64,000 nt of DNA, from assembly GCA_003342815.1 (NCBI GenBank), contig PTEX01000092.1:1903373-1967372 (forward strand), in the 5' to 3' direction. A program made the translations under genes and the position numbers. Below the pieces are notes generated by a model. That model did not search any database, was not told where the DNA came from, and was given only the letters and a program-made list of their open reading frames with translations. Origin of the DNA: Eudromia elegans (Eukaryota > Chordata > Aves > Tinamiformes > Tinamidae). Below are positions 26,535-40,100 of this stretch, in pieces; position 1 is the first letter of the stretch; every line of letters begins with the position of its first letter.

Positions 26535-26572
26535 GCTGGCAGCCCCGCTGCAGCGCGCCGAGGGCTGCCAGC
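26535..26572. repeat. GC-rich 11-bp inverted repeat with nested palindrome
   Basis: GCTGGCAGCCC (26535-26545) and GGGCTGCCAGC (26562-26572) are perfect inverted copies separated by 16 bases. The first ten spacer bases, CGCTGCAGCG, are themselves a palindrome. The structure lies in a small GC-rich islet in the ADRA1B intron and could form a stable RNA stem in the pre-mRNA. The arms are short for a microRNA precursor. Confidence 0.7.
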
Positions 26573-29500
26573 GGTGCCGGAGGGCTCCAGCCTGGAAGGC
26601 TGCAGGGCTTCCACACTCTGCTCTGACCTGCCACACGCTGAGCAATTTAACTCCCAGCACGCTCACGGGAGAGCTGCAGAGAGCAGAGCCTCACAGGGCT
26701 GAGCTTCAGTGAGCAGGGCTGGTGTATCGGGTAATATTCCTCCCTATTAGAAGACTGAAAATATCTATGGTGAAAATGCCCTGGCATCGCAAGAAAACTG
26801 CTGGCTCTGCANCCCTCTCAGGCTAAAAATCCCTTCAAGGGCCCAAATCGTTACTGACAGCCTTTAGCTTAAAAAAGTTTAAAAATCAAAAATAAAAGAA
26901 AAAGGGGAAATATAATATCCAAATCCTTTTAAATAGCAGGCACTTTTTCTTTGTTTTGCTCACTAGGAGTAGGGCTGTTTTTGTTCCCTGTCCCTGATTT
27001 CTTTAATTTGTTCAGCCNGCTCCAGAATCTTTTGCAGTATTCTTCTATGTATATCAGTGCAAAGCAATTAATAATGTGAGGGATGAGAGCATTGATGACT
27101 AAACAAAACAATTATATAATAGAAATCTCCTCCTGGCATGCACAGTCGAGCATTTCTTTACTGGAGAAGGACATGGAGAAAGACTTTTTAAGGCAGCACT
27201 TGCTGGTGCTGCATTTTTCATACCAGAGATCTTCTGCTTCTATGTCCTGAAGTCACAAACTTAAATGAAAGGCTATTAAGAACTCATACAAAAGCCTCAT
27301 AGCGGTATGAAATTAACTCCACTGGCAGGCAAACAGCAGAATTCAGAGCTATCTGAATTTCTGAAATGTCTCATAGGTGCCATGGGCAACCTAAGGACAT
27401 GCTGGAATCACACAGGCCACTCTCTTGTCAGTGCAGGACAGCAAAATACACCACAATATTTCCTACTCCTGAGTCCATACTAGGTATTCCAGACATGTCC
27501 TCCATATCCTAGCACCACTATCCCCAGTCATTTCTTCACATCCTCATCTTCACTATCTATTTTGTTCCTAGTTTTACTCAGTAATGGAGCAGCTTTGGAT
27601 TTCAGAAGATCCAACACCAAAACACATCNCAGCTTAGTAATCCTTATCCTTGCAACAACCCAAAATCTTGTCTTAACAAGTCTGCTTANATGTAGATGAA
27701 TTTCTTCACATCAAAAGCATTTCTAGTTCTTCTTCTAGTTTCCTGGACAAAATTATAATTCTGTGGTTGTGACACTGCAATAAATTCCACAGCTACCCAT
27801 TTTGATGCCCCAGACAAAGGATTATTGCATTAGGTGGCAGATATATCCTGGGAACTGACACAGTGCTGAAAGCAGAACTATTGCTTGAATAAATATTGCA
27901 CAACAAAGGAAAAGATAGAATACCTGGTGCTTACAGACTGCTTTTCAAGCAAGATTGAAAAGGCTTTGCAAGGAAAGGTCTGTATACAGAGCTTTGAGTA
28001 CAGCTACAGAGAGAGGAATGAGAGCGCTGACACTATGATGCGTTGAGTGCCACAAAACTGCCAGGATTACAAACAACCCACAGTCTTTTACTGCTCAGGG
28101 CTGATTGACTGAATCGTGCAGCCTTCAGTGTTAAGTACCTGATGATGCAGCAAAATATTGTCAAAGAAAATAATGTGAGAAATTTGTTTTTATACCAGTA
28201 GCTACCAGCAGCAGATATTCTTTCCAGAAAGAAANAGCGCAATACAATATCCCTATGCTGCAAGTTAAGGAATGCTCCTTGCCTTTCTAAGCAGTTGTGC
28301 AATTCGGAATCACTTATGGCACAGCATAATGAATAAAATTAAGACATATATGCCTTTGAGACAACTCATTGTGCCATTAGTTCAGTGACTCAGTTTTAAA
28401 GAGTAAATATCCTACTTCTTTTAAAATTAATGTTTCTTCCCCAGTCCCCCCCCAACACACACATTCTTAGCCATCAGGACCATCTTAAATATCTATTGCT
28501 GAAAAATGCTGAGTAAAAAAGGTGACCTTTATGTAAAGACTCAAACACTGCAGAATTAAGCTAACATTCAAGAAAATTCTAAGCAAAAGATCTAATTTTA
28601 CACCAATACTTGTATTATGAAAATTAATCCCAGAAAAAACGTTATGCATTTCCCCAAGCTATTACATTATAGTTCAGCCTCATTTCTGTTAAGCAAGACA
28701 TTAGACTGGCCTTGTAATCCCAGCTTTAGACCATGCATACACACACTCAGAGTAAGGGGAAAACTCATGATTTCCACTGCTACGACCAGGGCACATTAAC
28801 CTTCACAGATTATTACCTAACTTCAGTGAAGATCCACAGAGTATCCAAGGAGTGCCTGGTTCAGAGCCTACTCCTTCTGCTCCCACAAAACCTCCAAATG
28901 TATCCACTAAAGTNGGAAGCAAAATTCTTATAACTTCACTGGCAGTGGCACCAGGTCCCAAGAGCCTCATAATGATGATACATCTGTTTTGACTCTCCTA
29001 ATATATGAAGATTTTGACCCCCCTCGATAAAATCAATAAAAATAATATTAAATAAAAATACTCTACATGCTACAGGTCAGTCATTACAAAATGATTCCTA
29101 AAATAAAATGTTATTCAAGTACAGTATGTAGATTTATGTTACATCAGGCCAGCCTGTGTATCCCTGCACCAAAAATACCNAAATAGGCTGTTTAGTTTCC
29201 CATGGGAACCATGCTCAGGGTATTGGGCCCTGTGCTGTTAACGGTATTGGGTTCTACTTTCTGCAAGACCTTAGACCTGCTTGGCCTGCTGTCCTGTCAT
29301 GCTCTTGCCTCATACTCTCCTCCCACACTTTGCTATCTAGATTTGAAGTCAAAGTTAATAGTCAAACAGAATTTGGGCAACTTACTGATCTATGTGGCAA
29401 TCTGATCCTCTGTCCACTTGCTGCCCAATCTCTGGTACAATGTTCAGTTGTACAAGGTGACAGCAGAAACCTGCTCCTCCTATTTTCTAACCAATGGCTG

Positions 29501-31979
29501 TAAAACCAAAGGCCATAATCGCACTTCTTGGCTAGCACAGCATATTTTGTCATATGTAGATGATTACCATATTTCAGAATGATTCATTTTACTACTGAAA
29601 TAGCCTCCCTTAGGCAATGGCTTGAGCCTTCTGCACGAAAGTAAATTGTATCCAAAAGACTCCATCTCCATATGGATTTCTTATAGAGATTTACCTCTTA
29701 GAACAAAGCAGTTTTATTAAAACAGAGGAAACTACACAAATCTCTGTGGGACTGGGCACTTCTTAGATTGGCTTATGTTGCCACTGGATAATAGGAAAGC
29801 TCAAAGCTATGAAAACCAAAGACAGGATAGAAGTGAGGCTTTCAGAGGGAATATTGCTAAGAGCACCCAGGAGGGCAGAGCACACAGGGTCCTTAGGTCT
29901 CAGGCATGTACAAGGACATGCACTTTTGCTCAAGCTGGCAGTCTCAACAAAAGGACCAAGTAGAGTTACACACATGTGCATATGCATCCAAAACCTCTGG
30001 CTGTAGCTCAGAATCTCATCTGCTGGGTTGCTAGTGATCTGTGAAATACAGCCCATGAACAGTAAGCATGAAGGCCTTTTTAGTATCTCAGGAAATTCTG
30101 CTTCATAGATTTTGCACTATTTTGATGGGCTTTCAAATGATGCCTTGAGACTGAAAAGCAAAAATCATTAGCCTCTAAGTAACGAAGGAGAAAATATGAT
30201 GGAAGTTGGAGCAATATCTCTGTAGTTGTGCTATCCAATTCCCTCTTAAAATTGTATTGTTTACCAAAGTTGTCCAGAAGAGATTGCCTCAGTTGTAAGT
30301 CAGAAGCAAGAAAGGGGAAAAAAGACTAAAGAATATCTAGTCACTGAAGATTTTAAGTATTATAAATGAAATGTCAGCAAACTTAGATTAGCTTTTCTTG
30401 ACTCCTTAATCAGCTAATCTTTTGCAAAACAAGCACAAGCTTGGCCATATCCCTTCTATTTAGTAAGCCGCAAAAGTCTGTAACTCTTTTCAACAATTAA
30501 CACTGTTGAAATTCTCAAAAGATATTGTTTGAAAACATTGACAACTATTTCCATTACTATTATTACTATATCGTATTTCTGTCCCTATTTAAAACAATTT
30601 TAGCGTACCACATGATGTTCTTACCAAAATTGTTATTATTTTCTATCTTATTTATGTGAGAGAAACACTATGTAAACAGAAATTAATTCTCTCCCCATGA
30701 AGTGTAATTCATCACGCCTATTTTGGATCATGGGTGGTAGACCAGGTTACATGCAGTTTTTGTAAAAATTTTAAACAGTTATTTGAACTTTCCCATATCA
30801 CATTTTATAGGACTGTGTTTTATGTTTGTAAATATAAGAGAGAAATTAACTCAAAAGAACTTTTGTTATTTAAGAATTGCCTCCTTTTTTTTTGCCAACT
30901 ATTATGACACTATAAATGGGGTATAAAAAAACTAAACTTCTTACTTTTTGATTTTTTTTTTTAAACAACTGCTTTCCTCTCTCTTTTTGGTCTGGGAAAA
31001 AGAGAGCTCCTATTTGTCTCTTCTGTTACTTTTGAAATGCCAACATGCAAATGGTCTGTTGTACTATAACTTCTTTAAAAATTATTTTCCAATCTTAAAG
31101 TTTTGTACTTCAATAGCATCTTTTGTATGAAGCTGTCTAAAGAACAGTCAAGGACTGCAGAGCAGAGGATCTCTGGAAATGATGACTTTATTTCATACCA
31201 TCTGCCAGCCAGAAACTATCTTGCTATGCCAGGAGGGACAATATTGATGCATATAAAAACTCTGTCCCTTAAAAATGTAAAAATAGCTGCTTTGCTTTGC
31301 AGTTGCCTGTAATAGAAGAAGCTGTTACAATTGCAGAAGATAGAAACAGGAACTTCTCCCAGGCTACTGGAGAGCAAGGAAACTCTTATCTGTATGGGGA
31401 GGAACATTTTTTGCCACATTCTGCATTCAGGCACTTCTAGTTTCACCTATCTGCACCAAAAGATCAGGACCAGGTGTTTGATCTGCAGAAGTTCCTCAGT
31501 GTTATCAATACCAATAATATATTTGCTTGCAGACAATTAGTTTCCTGTTTGAATGGGATTGAGGCATGAGTATAAAATAATTACAACCTATCAAGACAGA
31601 TGGTGAGATTTCTTTGTGGAATGTCACTAACAGAATTGGGCAACTGAAATGAAAGCCTCAAACATCCTGAGGACTAGAGGAATGTCACTTTCATCGTCCA
31701 TCACAAGTGTTTATTCACCTTGGGCTCCAAAGCCTTCAGCAAAAGGCTCTCACAACTGTTACTGCTAGTCAATTCTCGGACATAAATACCACACAATAGG
31801 CTTTTTTCCCCTTAATATCTGGCCTAGAGTCTCTGACATACACATAGCAGACATACTAAGACACTGAGGAATGAGACTGCTCTATTTGCTTCGCATTTCT
31901 ATTTCTCTCACATTATTTTCTGCTGTATCATGGGGTAATCGGTTATTCCTTGCTTGATATTCTCCTCGCTCAGTGTACA

Positions 31980-32160
31980 GCAAGTTGCCCCCCAGCACAC
32001 AACCAAGCGGTGGCTGTGGGGTGGCAGCCGATGGCAGCGCTCGCGCCCAGCCCGGCAGCCTGCGCCCAGCCGGGACACGCACAGCCGGACTTCCCCGGAG
32101 AAGCCGGCGTGCTGGAAAGCCGTACCCGAACGGTACCCACCCGAACCGCTTTGTGCAGCT
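31980..32160. promoter_or_regulatory. CpG-dense islet inside the ADRA1B intron
   Basis: About 180 bases are strongly GC-rich with many CG dinucleotides, sharply bounded by AT-rich DNA. The 3' part has a near-repeat of CGTACCCGAACGGTACCC type. Such islets can mark internal promoters or enhancers. A donor-like GGGTGAGTT lies at about 32703-32711. There is no recognised exon downstream other than ADRA1B exon 2. Confidence 0.35.
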
Positions 32161-33844
32161 ATAATTTAATTATCTTCCCTTTCGTTTTCTTTACTGAATT
32201 TAATTGTGTTGCTTTTGGATGCTCTCCCCATTCCTCAAGATCTTCTCACTGTTATTCTAACCCTCTCCTCCAATAGCCTTGCAGTCCCTCCCAGCTTGAT
32301 CAGGTCTTAATTCTATAAGCGTCGGCTGTATTTCATTCTCTACTGTTTGTAAACTGTGGGGTTTTTTGCTATATTAAATAAGTCCAGGAGAATGTAAACA
32401 AACACTGAACGCTAAATAGAAAAAAAATAAGGAGCTTTAGAAATCTAATTGGCTTTAAAACCCTGCCATGCTGACTTGGCTAAGCATGTGGTAAAAAGGA
32501 CCGCAGAAAACTTAAATAAAAGACTAACACATCCTTTCTGCATTCCCTAAATTCATACTCATAGCAGTTCTGGTCAGAAGCAGCCCATTATTTTTAGAGG
32601 CAGATTTTTACCAGCTCTGCACATGTAACACTCGAGATCTGCCTGTTCCCAAAGAAGCGCTTAGCACTCGCTCCCAGCACCTGCGGCTGCAGCAGGATCG
32701 CAGGGTGAGTTGCCCAAACGGGCCAGGGCAAAGGTCTCACTGATGAACCACGACTCTGACTGAATCAGTTTTCATTGGAGGACTGAGCTCCATCATCATA
32801 TACAATTCTTGCAAAATGAGATTTCTGCTAAAGTTGCCTTCTTGAAAATAAACTGAGAGAAAAGGTTTGATATTGTTGAAGCCTCCTGTTTTTCATGGTT
32901 CAAAACTCATTTGTTATCATTTTGTGTTATGAAATGCACTTCATCCTCAGAGTGATTTTTAAAGCTTTGGGATTTTCACTTATGGGGAATGCTTAAAAGG
33001 TCAGATTCAATCCCACTAACTGCAGAAAAACAGAATAACTCCCTCATGAGAAGGAAGGAGGATATATCCACTTTCCAAGGTTACATTAACCTGTCCAATG
33101 TACATTATCCAATTCTCTGACCACTTCTCTTTTATAGCATTCAAACAAGCAGCTGTGTTCTCTTAAGAAAACCTCCCATTCAGTGTTTTAAGTCTTGGAA
33201 CAAATAATTTTCTATTTGCTATGAATAGACAAGCACTTTCAAACTATATGGTTACGTTTTTAAATTTAACACAATGATAAAAACCTGTCCAGTGAAGCTT
33301 TTTCTCTCTCCAGTTATTTTTTCATGCCATGTTTTAGTGCAGCTAATTTGTTATTACTGCTGTATCAACTGACAAACAATATAGTGCTGAAACAACCTTG
33401 GACTATTCTATTTCAATAAAAACAAATTTGTAAACAGGAATATATACTCCACAAATTCATAGGCTGGCTCTCAACTAAACAAAAACAGATTTAGAAGATT
33501 TTCAAAGGTGATTTTTGTAACCAGTAGAAAACATAACATCTGGCAACTCAAAACTCATCCATAGAGCTTTTTCTTTATCCCCCTTAAATCACAGTTCTTC
33601 TGCTAAAATACACAATAGTTACTCAACCTAAGTCTCAAGTGCTTCTTTCTAAAAAGATACAATACTATGAAAATGTATATACTTATGTGGTATCAAGTTC
33701 ACAAGATATTAAAAATAGATGTTTGATAAATAGAAAGTCTATTACTGCAATGGAAAATTATTAGAAGAATTATTAGTAATTGAAGATAGAACTATAAAAC
33801 ATATAAGGAGAGTAGAAATTATTCCTTTTAACTGAACACTCATG

Positions 33845-34070
33845 TCTGGAGTATGGCATCCATGGGGGACGCCCCACTATACAGGAAAGATATTGATCGA
33901 GTGGACAGTGAAGGACCTGTGTGAGGACAGGTGGAAGACCTGGGGCTTCTTCAGCCTGGAGAAGTGAAGTGCTGGGAGGTACCTAGTGATAAGCTGAACA
34001 TGCTTGGAGCAGAAGCAGGACCAATGTCCCTGTACAGTCCCTTCCCACTGCAGTAATTCTGTAATTCTAT
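33845..34070 (+). mobile_element. CR1 LINE 3' fragment, internally deleted
   Basis: The fragment opens with a TGGAGTATGG block and a TACAGGAAAGATATTGAT block. It continues through CTTCAGCCTGGAGAAG and closes with CAGTCCCTTCCCACTGC and ATTCTGTAATTCTAT, the CR1 tail and 3' terminal repeat. The middle of the usual 3' region is missing, so the copy is both 5'-truncated and internally deleted. CR1 is the main avian non-LTR retrotransposon. The copy is diverged and inactive. Confidence 0.85.
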
Positions 34071-34102
34071 CAATTGATTTGCTTCCAATCCCATCAAATA
34101 TG

Positions 34103-34128
34103 TATGTGTATGTATATACGTACACATA
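34103..34128. repeat. 26-bp near-perfect palindrome in a TATG-rich simple repeat
   Basis: Centred on GTATATAC, 12 of 13 base pairs are complementary. The only mismatch (T at 34111, G at 34120) would be a G-U pair in plus-strand RNA. It lies about 30 bases past the CR1 3' end. Confidence 0.7.
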
Positions 34129-34299
34129 GCTTTTGTGAGGATGAAGGAAGGGAATGTAAGCACACAGTGAGAACCTGTGATAATTCACAAATGTCTGACT
34201 GTCTACTCTATGTTGGACTTTTATGCCCAGCTGAGTATTTCCTCTCTGTGAATGACAACAGCCTACAGGACTGAATGACACAGGGATATCATAGGCAAC

Positions 34300-34317
34300 T
34301 TTTTTTTTTTTTTTTTT
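34300..34317. repeat. T18 homopolymer
   Basis: Eighteen consecutive T bases within the ADRA1B intron. No retroposed sequence was recognised next to it. Confidence 0.9.
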
Positions 34318-36204
34318 AACTCTTGCATCTTACTTTTCAGGTTTATATCCTTGCTAATCCTTGCTACCTGACCACCTCTCATATATACACAACTGCATAG
34401 CAAGTTTCCTCCCTTCTGCTGGAAGCAGTCTGAGGGTTTTGTCTGGTTGGTGGGTGTTTTGGCTGGTCTAATTCTGATGTTAAGTTTTTTCTTACAAAAA
34501 GTAAAAGGGGAAACTGAAACATGTCCTGTATACTGCATTTCCATCCAGAAGCTTGCCAGCTATTACATTAAGGCTCCTTAAATAGAAAGTCTTAACTTTC
34601 CCACCCTACTTATGTTTGAATATAGCAGCTACTGGAGAGAGGTATCAAAACACTAGATATTATTCAGATGGAAAAAAAATACAGAGCAAGAAGAAAATAT
34701 GAAAGCAAAGAGTGTGTATGTGTACGTGTGTCTCCTTGGTAGGAGGCTACATCAAAACTTCCTTCAGGGAAGAGTTTTCCTTAATTAAGAGCACTGAGAT
34801 TAAGCCAGTCCAGATGATTTTCCTTCTGCTCAGCCTGCTATTTTTAGGGGTTGTTCCAAAGCCCACTGAGTCATTCTGAGCCTTTACAGAGGCTTTTAGG
34901 GCCTTCCTCCAACTCAAATGGTCTCTAGATCTTAATGGCTCCATGACATTCTGGCCAGATATTCTGCAGAATATGTAATGACAACTAATACAGCAAAATG
35001 TTTCCCATAATCTTCCCTAATTTCATTGAGGATGTTTTACGTACTTTTAGGCATTCATTATGAAACACTAATCAGCCCCTAAATGAATTTAGCTTTTACT
35101 AGAAAAAAAAATGTGTTAATTTGTTATTATCATATTTGCTATTGCACAGTGTGTTTTCAAACTGAATAGCTCTATCACATCTCGGAAGCATAGCTGAACT
35201 AATGTTCAATTTACAATTCCAACTGGTCAAGTTGATGAGTCTCTGAAATATTTCATGCTCTGCATTTTTGCTGGACACCTGCTTTGCAAAGTCTTCATGG
35301 GTGTCAAAGCTACAATCAGCACTAAGCTTGAGGTGCTAATTAATGACAGGGTTTAACTCAGAGAAATAACAGAGGAAAAAAATTATACATTCCCTCAGAG
35401 AAAAGATGTGAAACATGAGCATCAGAAAAGACATCTTTTAGGGTAAGGGTATCTACCCTCATCACAAATAAATCACCGTGGAGATAATTATAGGCAACAT
35501 TTTCCAGCCATTTTGAAATGCAGTCTAAATCAGTACAGGGAAATATTTAATCTGTTTATCAGACTGTGATGGGAAAATAGCTAGAGATTAGAGGAGGAAA
35601 TATTAGTTTGATGTTTGGCGAGTGTGTCTGGTAGGCTTAGCTTTATCGTTTTATCATGGTACCAAAATAGCCCACAGTTGTTTGCTCCTGACAGGTTAGT
35701 TATGAGGTAAACCATGTGTACAGTTAAATAAAATATATTGTAATTCCAAGAATAACGTTAGAAAAAGGATAATGTTACTATTGTTTATATCTTCATATAG
35801 CAAGAGTCAGAGGCGTTTTGTACAACAGTCACTAAATCAAACTATTTTTATAATTATGAGGTGTGTGTAGGGACGTCCACCTAAACCGCGTTCTGGATAG
35901 TGAAGGAATCTTACCTCACTGTAGGAGAATCAGGCTGGGATTTCACCCAGTTAGGAGGGACTGAAGTTCCTGAAAAATCAGGAATTTATTAAAGCCCTGA
36001 AGAAGTGCCCGAGTAAGTATCTGTCTCATACATCCCATTTTTCTAACACTTAATCCTTACTCTAAATAATGGATATATTTACCAAGGGCATCTACAGTGT
36101 GTGTAAGATTCCAGTTCTGCAAACGTAAAACTCTGCTAGGTTGCCAAAATTTAAGCTATAAGGATTTCCTGATGAATGAAGTTATGTTCTGCCGAGTTAA
36201 TCAG

Positions 36205-36540
36205 AGAAGCAGGACTAGGAGAGATCTGAAGCGGTCACTCCAAGTGCTGTCCAACTCAAAGACAGGATCAGTCACACATAAATCAGTGTGCGTGTCTACC
36301 GTGTTCTTAAAAGACTCTATAAAAGGCTTTTTGTACCCTTCTTAGGCAATTCCAGACACAAAGTATTTCCTAATCTATATGTTTGATTTCCCTTGCTGCA
36401 ATTCAAATCAGTGTACTCCATATATTAGCCACAGTGGACATGAAAAGCAATTTAATTCTTTTCCTCTTTTCTGATAACCTTTATGCTTTTCAAGTCTAAT
36501 TGTCAGGTCTCTTCTCAGCCCTCTTCCTCCATGATGAGAG
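36205..36540 (-). mobile_element. Old CR1/L3-type LINE 3' fragment
   Basis: The plus strand shows the antisense order of the older CR1 3' region: a GGTCACTCCAAGTGCTGTCC block, then GTGTTCTTAAAAGACTCT, TTAGGCAATTCCAG, TATTTCCTAAT and TTCCCTTGCTGCAATTCAAA. It ends with CAGGTCTCTTCTCAGCCCTC. This differs from young avian CR1 and fits the older amniote CR1 groups. Both ends are approximate. It is heavily diverged and has no coding capacity. Confidence 0.7.
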
Positions 36541-37122
36541 TTTTATCAAACAACTATTATTTTTTACAGCCTCTCTGGGTTTCACCAGTAACCCTTTCCG
36601 TTAGCCATGAATTATATCATAGGTGGGGCTTTGCTAAGGGCACAAAATTGACCATGTATGCCCACTGTCTCCGCAGCACCAGCAAGGTATCTGCTCATGC
36701 GGATCAGTTGCTGCTAGTTTCAGAAAACATTCTTGAATTCTGCTTTTCTTTTGCAGGGTGTAGGGGTAGTAGGGCCCACCAAACACATAATTGCCAAGAA
36801 CCATACTGCCGAGAGGGTGTTCTAGCAGAGAGCTATGCTAGGTCTTGTGGTTCTATTCCTGGTCAAAGTGCTGCTCACTTTTACCTTTCCCAGGTCACAT
36901 CACTCATTGGTAAAATCCAGAGGATGGTGTATAGTACTGCAAGAGGACCAGCAGCATGCTCCTACATAGAACTTATTTTCACCGGGATTGCAGAGACCTC
37001 TCTTTTGACATGGGTCTTCTTGGAATAATTGCCCTAACACTGTGCTTTTAAAGCAACAAGGAAGTAAGAGTACATTATACTATAGAAAAAATGAAATTCA
37101 TCTGTACCAAAACATTTGTGTG

Positions 37123-37144
37123 TATATATATATATGTATATGTA
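37123..37144. repeat. TA-rich microsatellite
   Basis: A short GTATATATATATATGTATATG simple repeat of a common type, of no evident function. Confidence 0.7.
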
Positions 37145-40100
37145 TTAGGAAAAAGAAAGGAGTTAAGAAGAATTCTATTTTAATACATTGGCCAGAAATA
37201 AGAACTATTAGTCCAGCAGTCACAATCAGTGAATTATTTATCAAATTAGCTTTTCTTGTTGCAAAAAATATATATTTCTTTCTCACTTTCTTGTGAAAAA
37301 ATAATCTTATACCTTGTGTATAACTTCAAAGAATCTAAGCAACATCCTGATTCTACTGTTTGCAGAAATGAGAAAAAAAAAAGGAGAACAAAGAAGAAAC
37401 ATCAATTTTGTATGTAACTATCTTACATATTACTCCTCAACTTTTCAGGTTTTCAAAACCTTTCTACTATTGTATCTAAATAGTTATCTCTCCTTTATTT
37501 TTAAATCACACTATCACATAGTTTTCCAAACTGACATATTTCCAGATTTTCTCTGTTAATCATTCAGCTAGGGAAGGTAAGGATTAACCATATCACGGCT
37601 TTTAAATGACAGATTGATTGGGGCTCAGTGATATTTCTAGAATCAGGACTAAACACAAGGTACATCTCTCAGGCATGTTGTTACTAATAAATTCTCTGCT
37701 CTTTTGTGTAGCTGTCCTTTTATACAAGAAAGCTTTAAAAAAACTTCCTGTAGCCGCTGAAAATGACCTGCTGTCATTTTAATGACATTTGAAAAATAGA
37801 TTATCCTAAAAATCTAAGATAGACATAAGCTCCTTGACTTCTTTTCTTAAGCAACATACATTTGTTTGAATAATTTTAAAAGATTATTCGTTTTCTAACA
37901 CTTGGCTTTTTACTTTTTTCCCTATTTGGTCTCCTAGTCTTTACAGTATGTGATTACATTCTGTTCATGTGCAATATGGATTCTGCAAGCACAGACCATT
38001 TATCTGCATTGGTTCCCAGTGTTTTTCTCTATAGTTTAAATTTTTTTATTTGTCCTTAAGGAGTTGCACAAACTCTGTCAGTACCATTTCTTTATATGTA
38101 TAAATTTATTGAAAGCTACATCCTAATACTCACTATGTCCACATTTAATCTGAATAAAAATATTAAATTCTTGTAGAATAAACTCCTGTAGATTTTCAAT
38201 TATAACACTGGGTGACAGAAACAATGTAGATGATCTGGAATAACTCACTACTGCCAATTCAAGACTTGCACATATGAATAAAATGGGACAATCTGACATC
38301 CATTTCATGGCTTATACATTAGAATCACTAATGTTGTTGCTGAATCTCTCATCAGTAAGTATGCAACACTAACAAAACAGTTTAAGTACTTGTTTTGATT
38401 TGTCTGTTGCTGATTTACTGGATACAATTCATAGTTTCTCCAGTATTAGATAGTTGTACTCTATACTTTTTGCAATATCAAATCAGAACCACAACTTCGG
38501 ACCTCCGTGAGATAGAGAGAAGAGGTATTTGTTAAAACCTGCAAGATAAGAATGTGACAAAGCAAGGAGGCATGTGGAGTCAACTTACAAGAGTCTTGCA
38601 TATGGAGAAGCTACTCAGGTGTGGGAGCTGTGAATGAAGGACTAGGAGCCTTGTAATTTAGCACATGCACTTCAGCTGAAGGGCAGGAGTGTTGCTTAGC
38701 TGGGAGGCAACAGGCAGAGTCAGTGCTACCCTGTACCACTCTAATCAGCTGCCAAGGAAAGGAAATCTTCCTCCGGATTGCCCCAAGTGAGGGCCAAGAC
38801 AGGACTCTCCAGATAGCCAATGCAACAGCGTGGTGTTTTCTCCTCTGAGCTCACTCAAAAACTAGCTGACACCCAGAGCAGGGCAGGGGGATGTGTGAGG
38901 GATGGCACATACTTACCTCCATTTGGCTTCCTTTTGAGCTAAGACTCAGACTCCCCTAGTAAGCACCAGGCCACCAGTCAGCCAGAAAAACAGCAGTATC
39001 TGCTGCTGCACATGAGAGCTATTCAGTCAAGTAGCTGGGAAGTGTTTTTGCTTAGTTTTGAGGTCCAAACCATGGCGTCTACCTTGTTACAAGAGGTGGG
39101 AAATATGCCTTCAATGACTTCCCTCCCTACTATGGTGCTCTGACTGTCGCTACTGACCCAGCGCTTTCACAGCCTAGGGCACCTGCAGCTGCTCCAGCAT
39201 GCTAGGATGCTGGTCCCAGAGATGTGACATCAGCTTTGATCGTTATCTTCCTCTGGAAAAATTCTTAAAATACAACTCCTGTTCTTAAAATAAGGGTCCT
39301 TTCCTAGACCTCTTCACTTTTATTACTTTAGCAAGGCACAAAGCTGATTCTCCAAATGAGTAACTGTTGAATTCTTGTTTTGCTTAAAAAGTTTTGGACA
39401 ATCTCTTAAAAAGCTACATTTGCTAAATTTAACTGGCCAATTGAATGTTTTTAATGCTAAAATACACTAATTAGCCTTCCCAGTATGAGTTTTCCATTTG
39501 GACACTTTCTGTAGGGAAATAATTTGGTTGCAAATGAAAGAGGCAGTATTCATGAAATAATCTCGTTGTTAGGGTTACACGATTTCTCTCACCAATAGCT
39601 ATGTGAACTACCAGAATTAGCTTCAGAATTCAAGAGGTTTGTGCTATTTTAATAATCTAGATAAGCTGTGGTGGTGTTTATGAGCTGCTAGAGAATGTAT
39701 TAGAAGTGATGAGCTATGTCTGAGCACACTCCTTCCCAAGATAAAAGCAAATGAAAAGCTTGGTAATAGTTAGAACTTTCTCTTCAGAAATGTTATTCAA
39801 AAGCTCCTTGAAGAAAGCACAGCATATTCCATGTGTGTATTATGCAAGCACTTTAGGCAAGGCAGATTTGATCTTTGGGATCCACACATGTTAGTGCAAC
39901 AGACATTTACATATAAACACAAAGACTGCTCTCTAGTTAAATTCTACATTAAGGAAGTACTCCTTTAGCTTCTGTATGGTGGATAGATTTACTTACTAGC
40001 TTTAAAAGTAAGAACGACTTACTATCACCAAAAGACTTTAGCAAAAGCAGCAGGTATGAGGGATTTCTAACAATGAGTTTCTACTAGTTATCTGAAGAGG

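Noticed and set aside
29330-29450. Possible plus-strand MIR remnant (TTTGGGCAACTTACTGATCT block)
   Set aside because: Only one short block fits the consensus and flanking blocks do not follow in order, so it was not listed.
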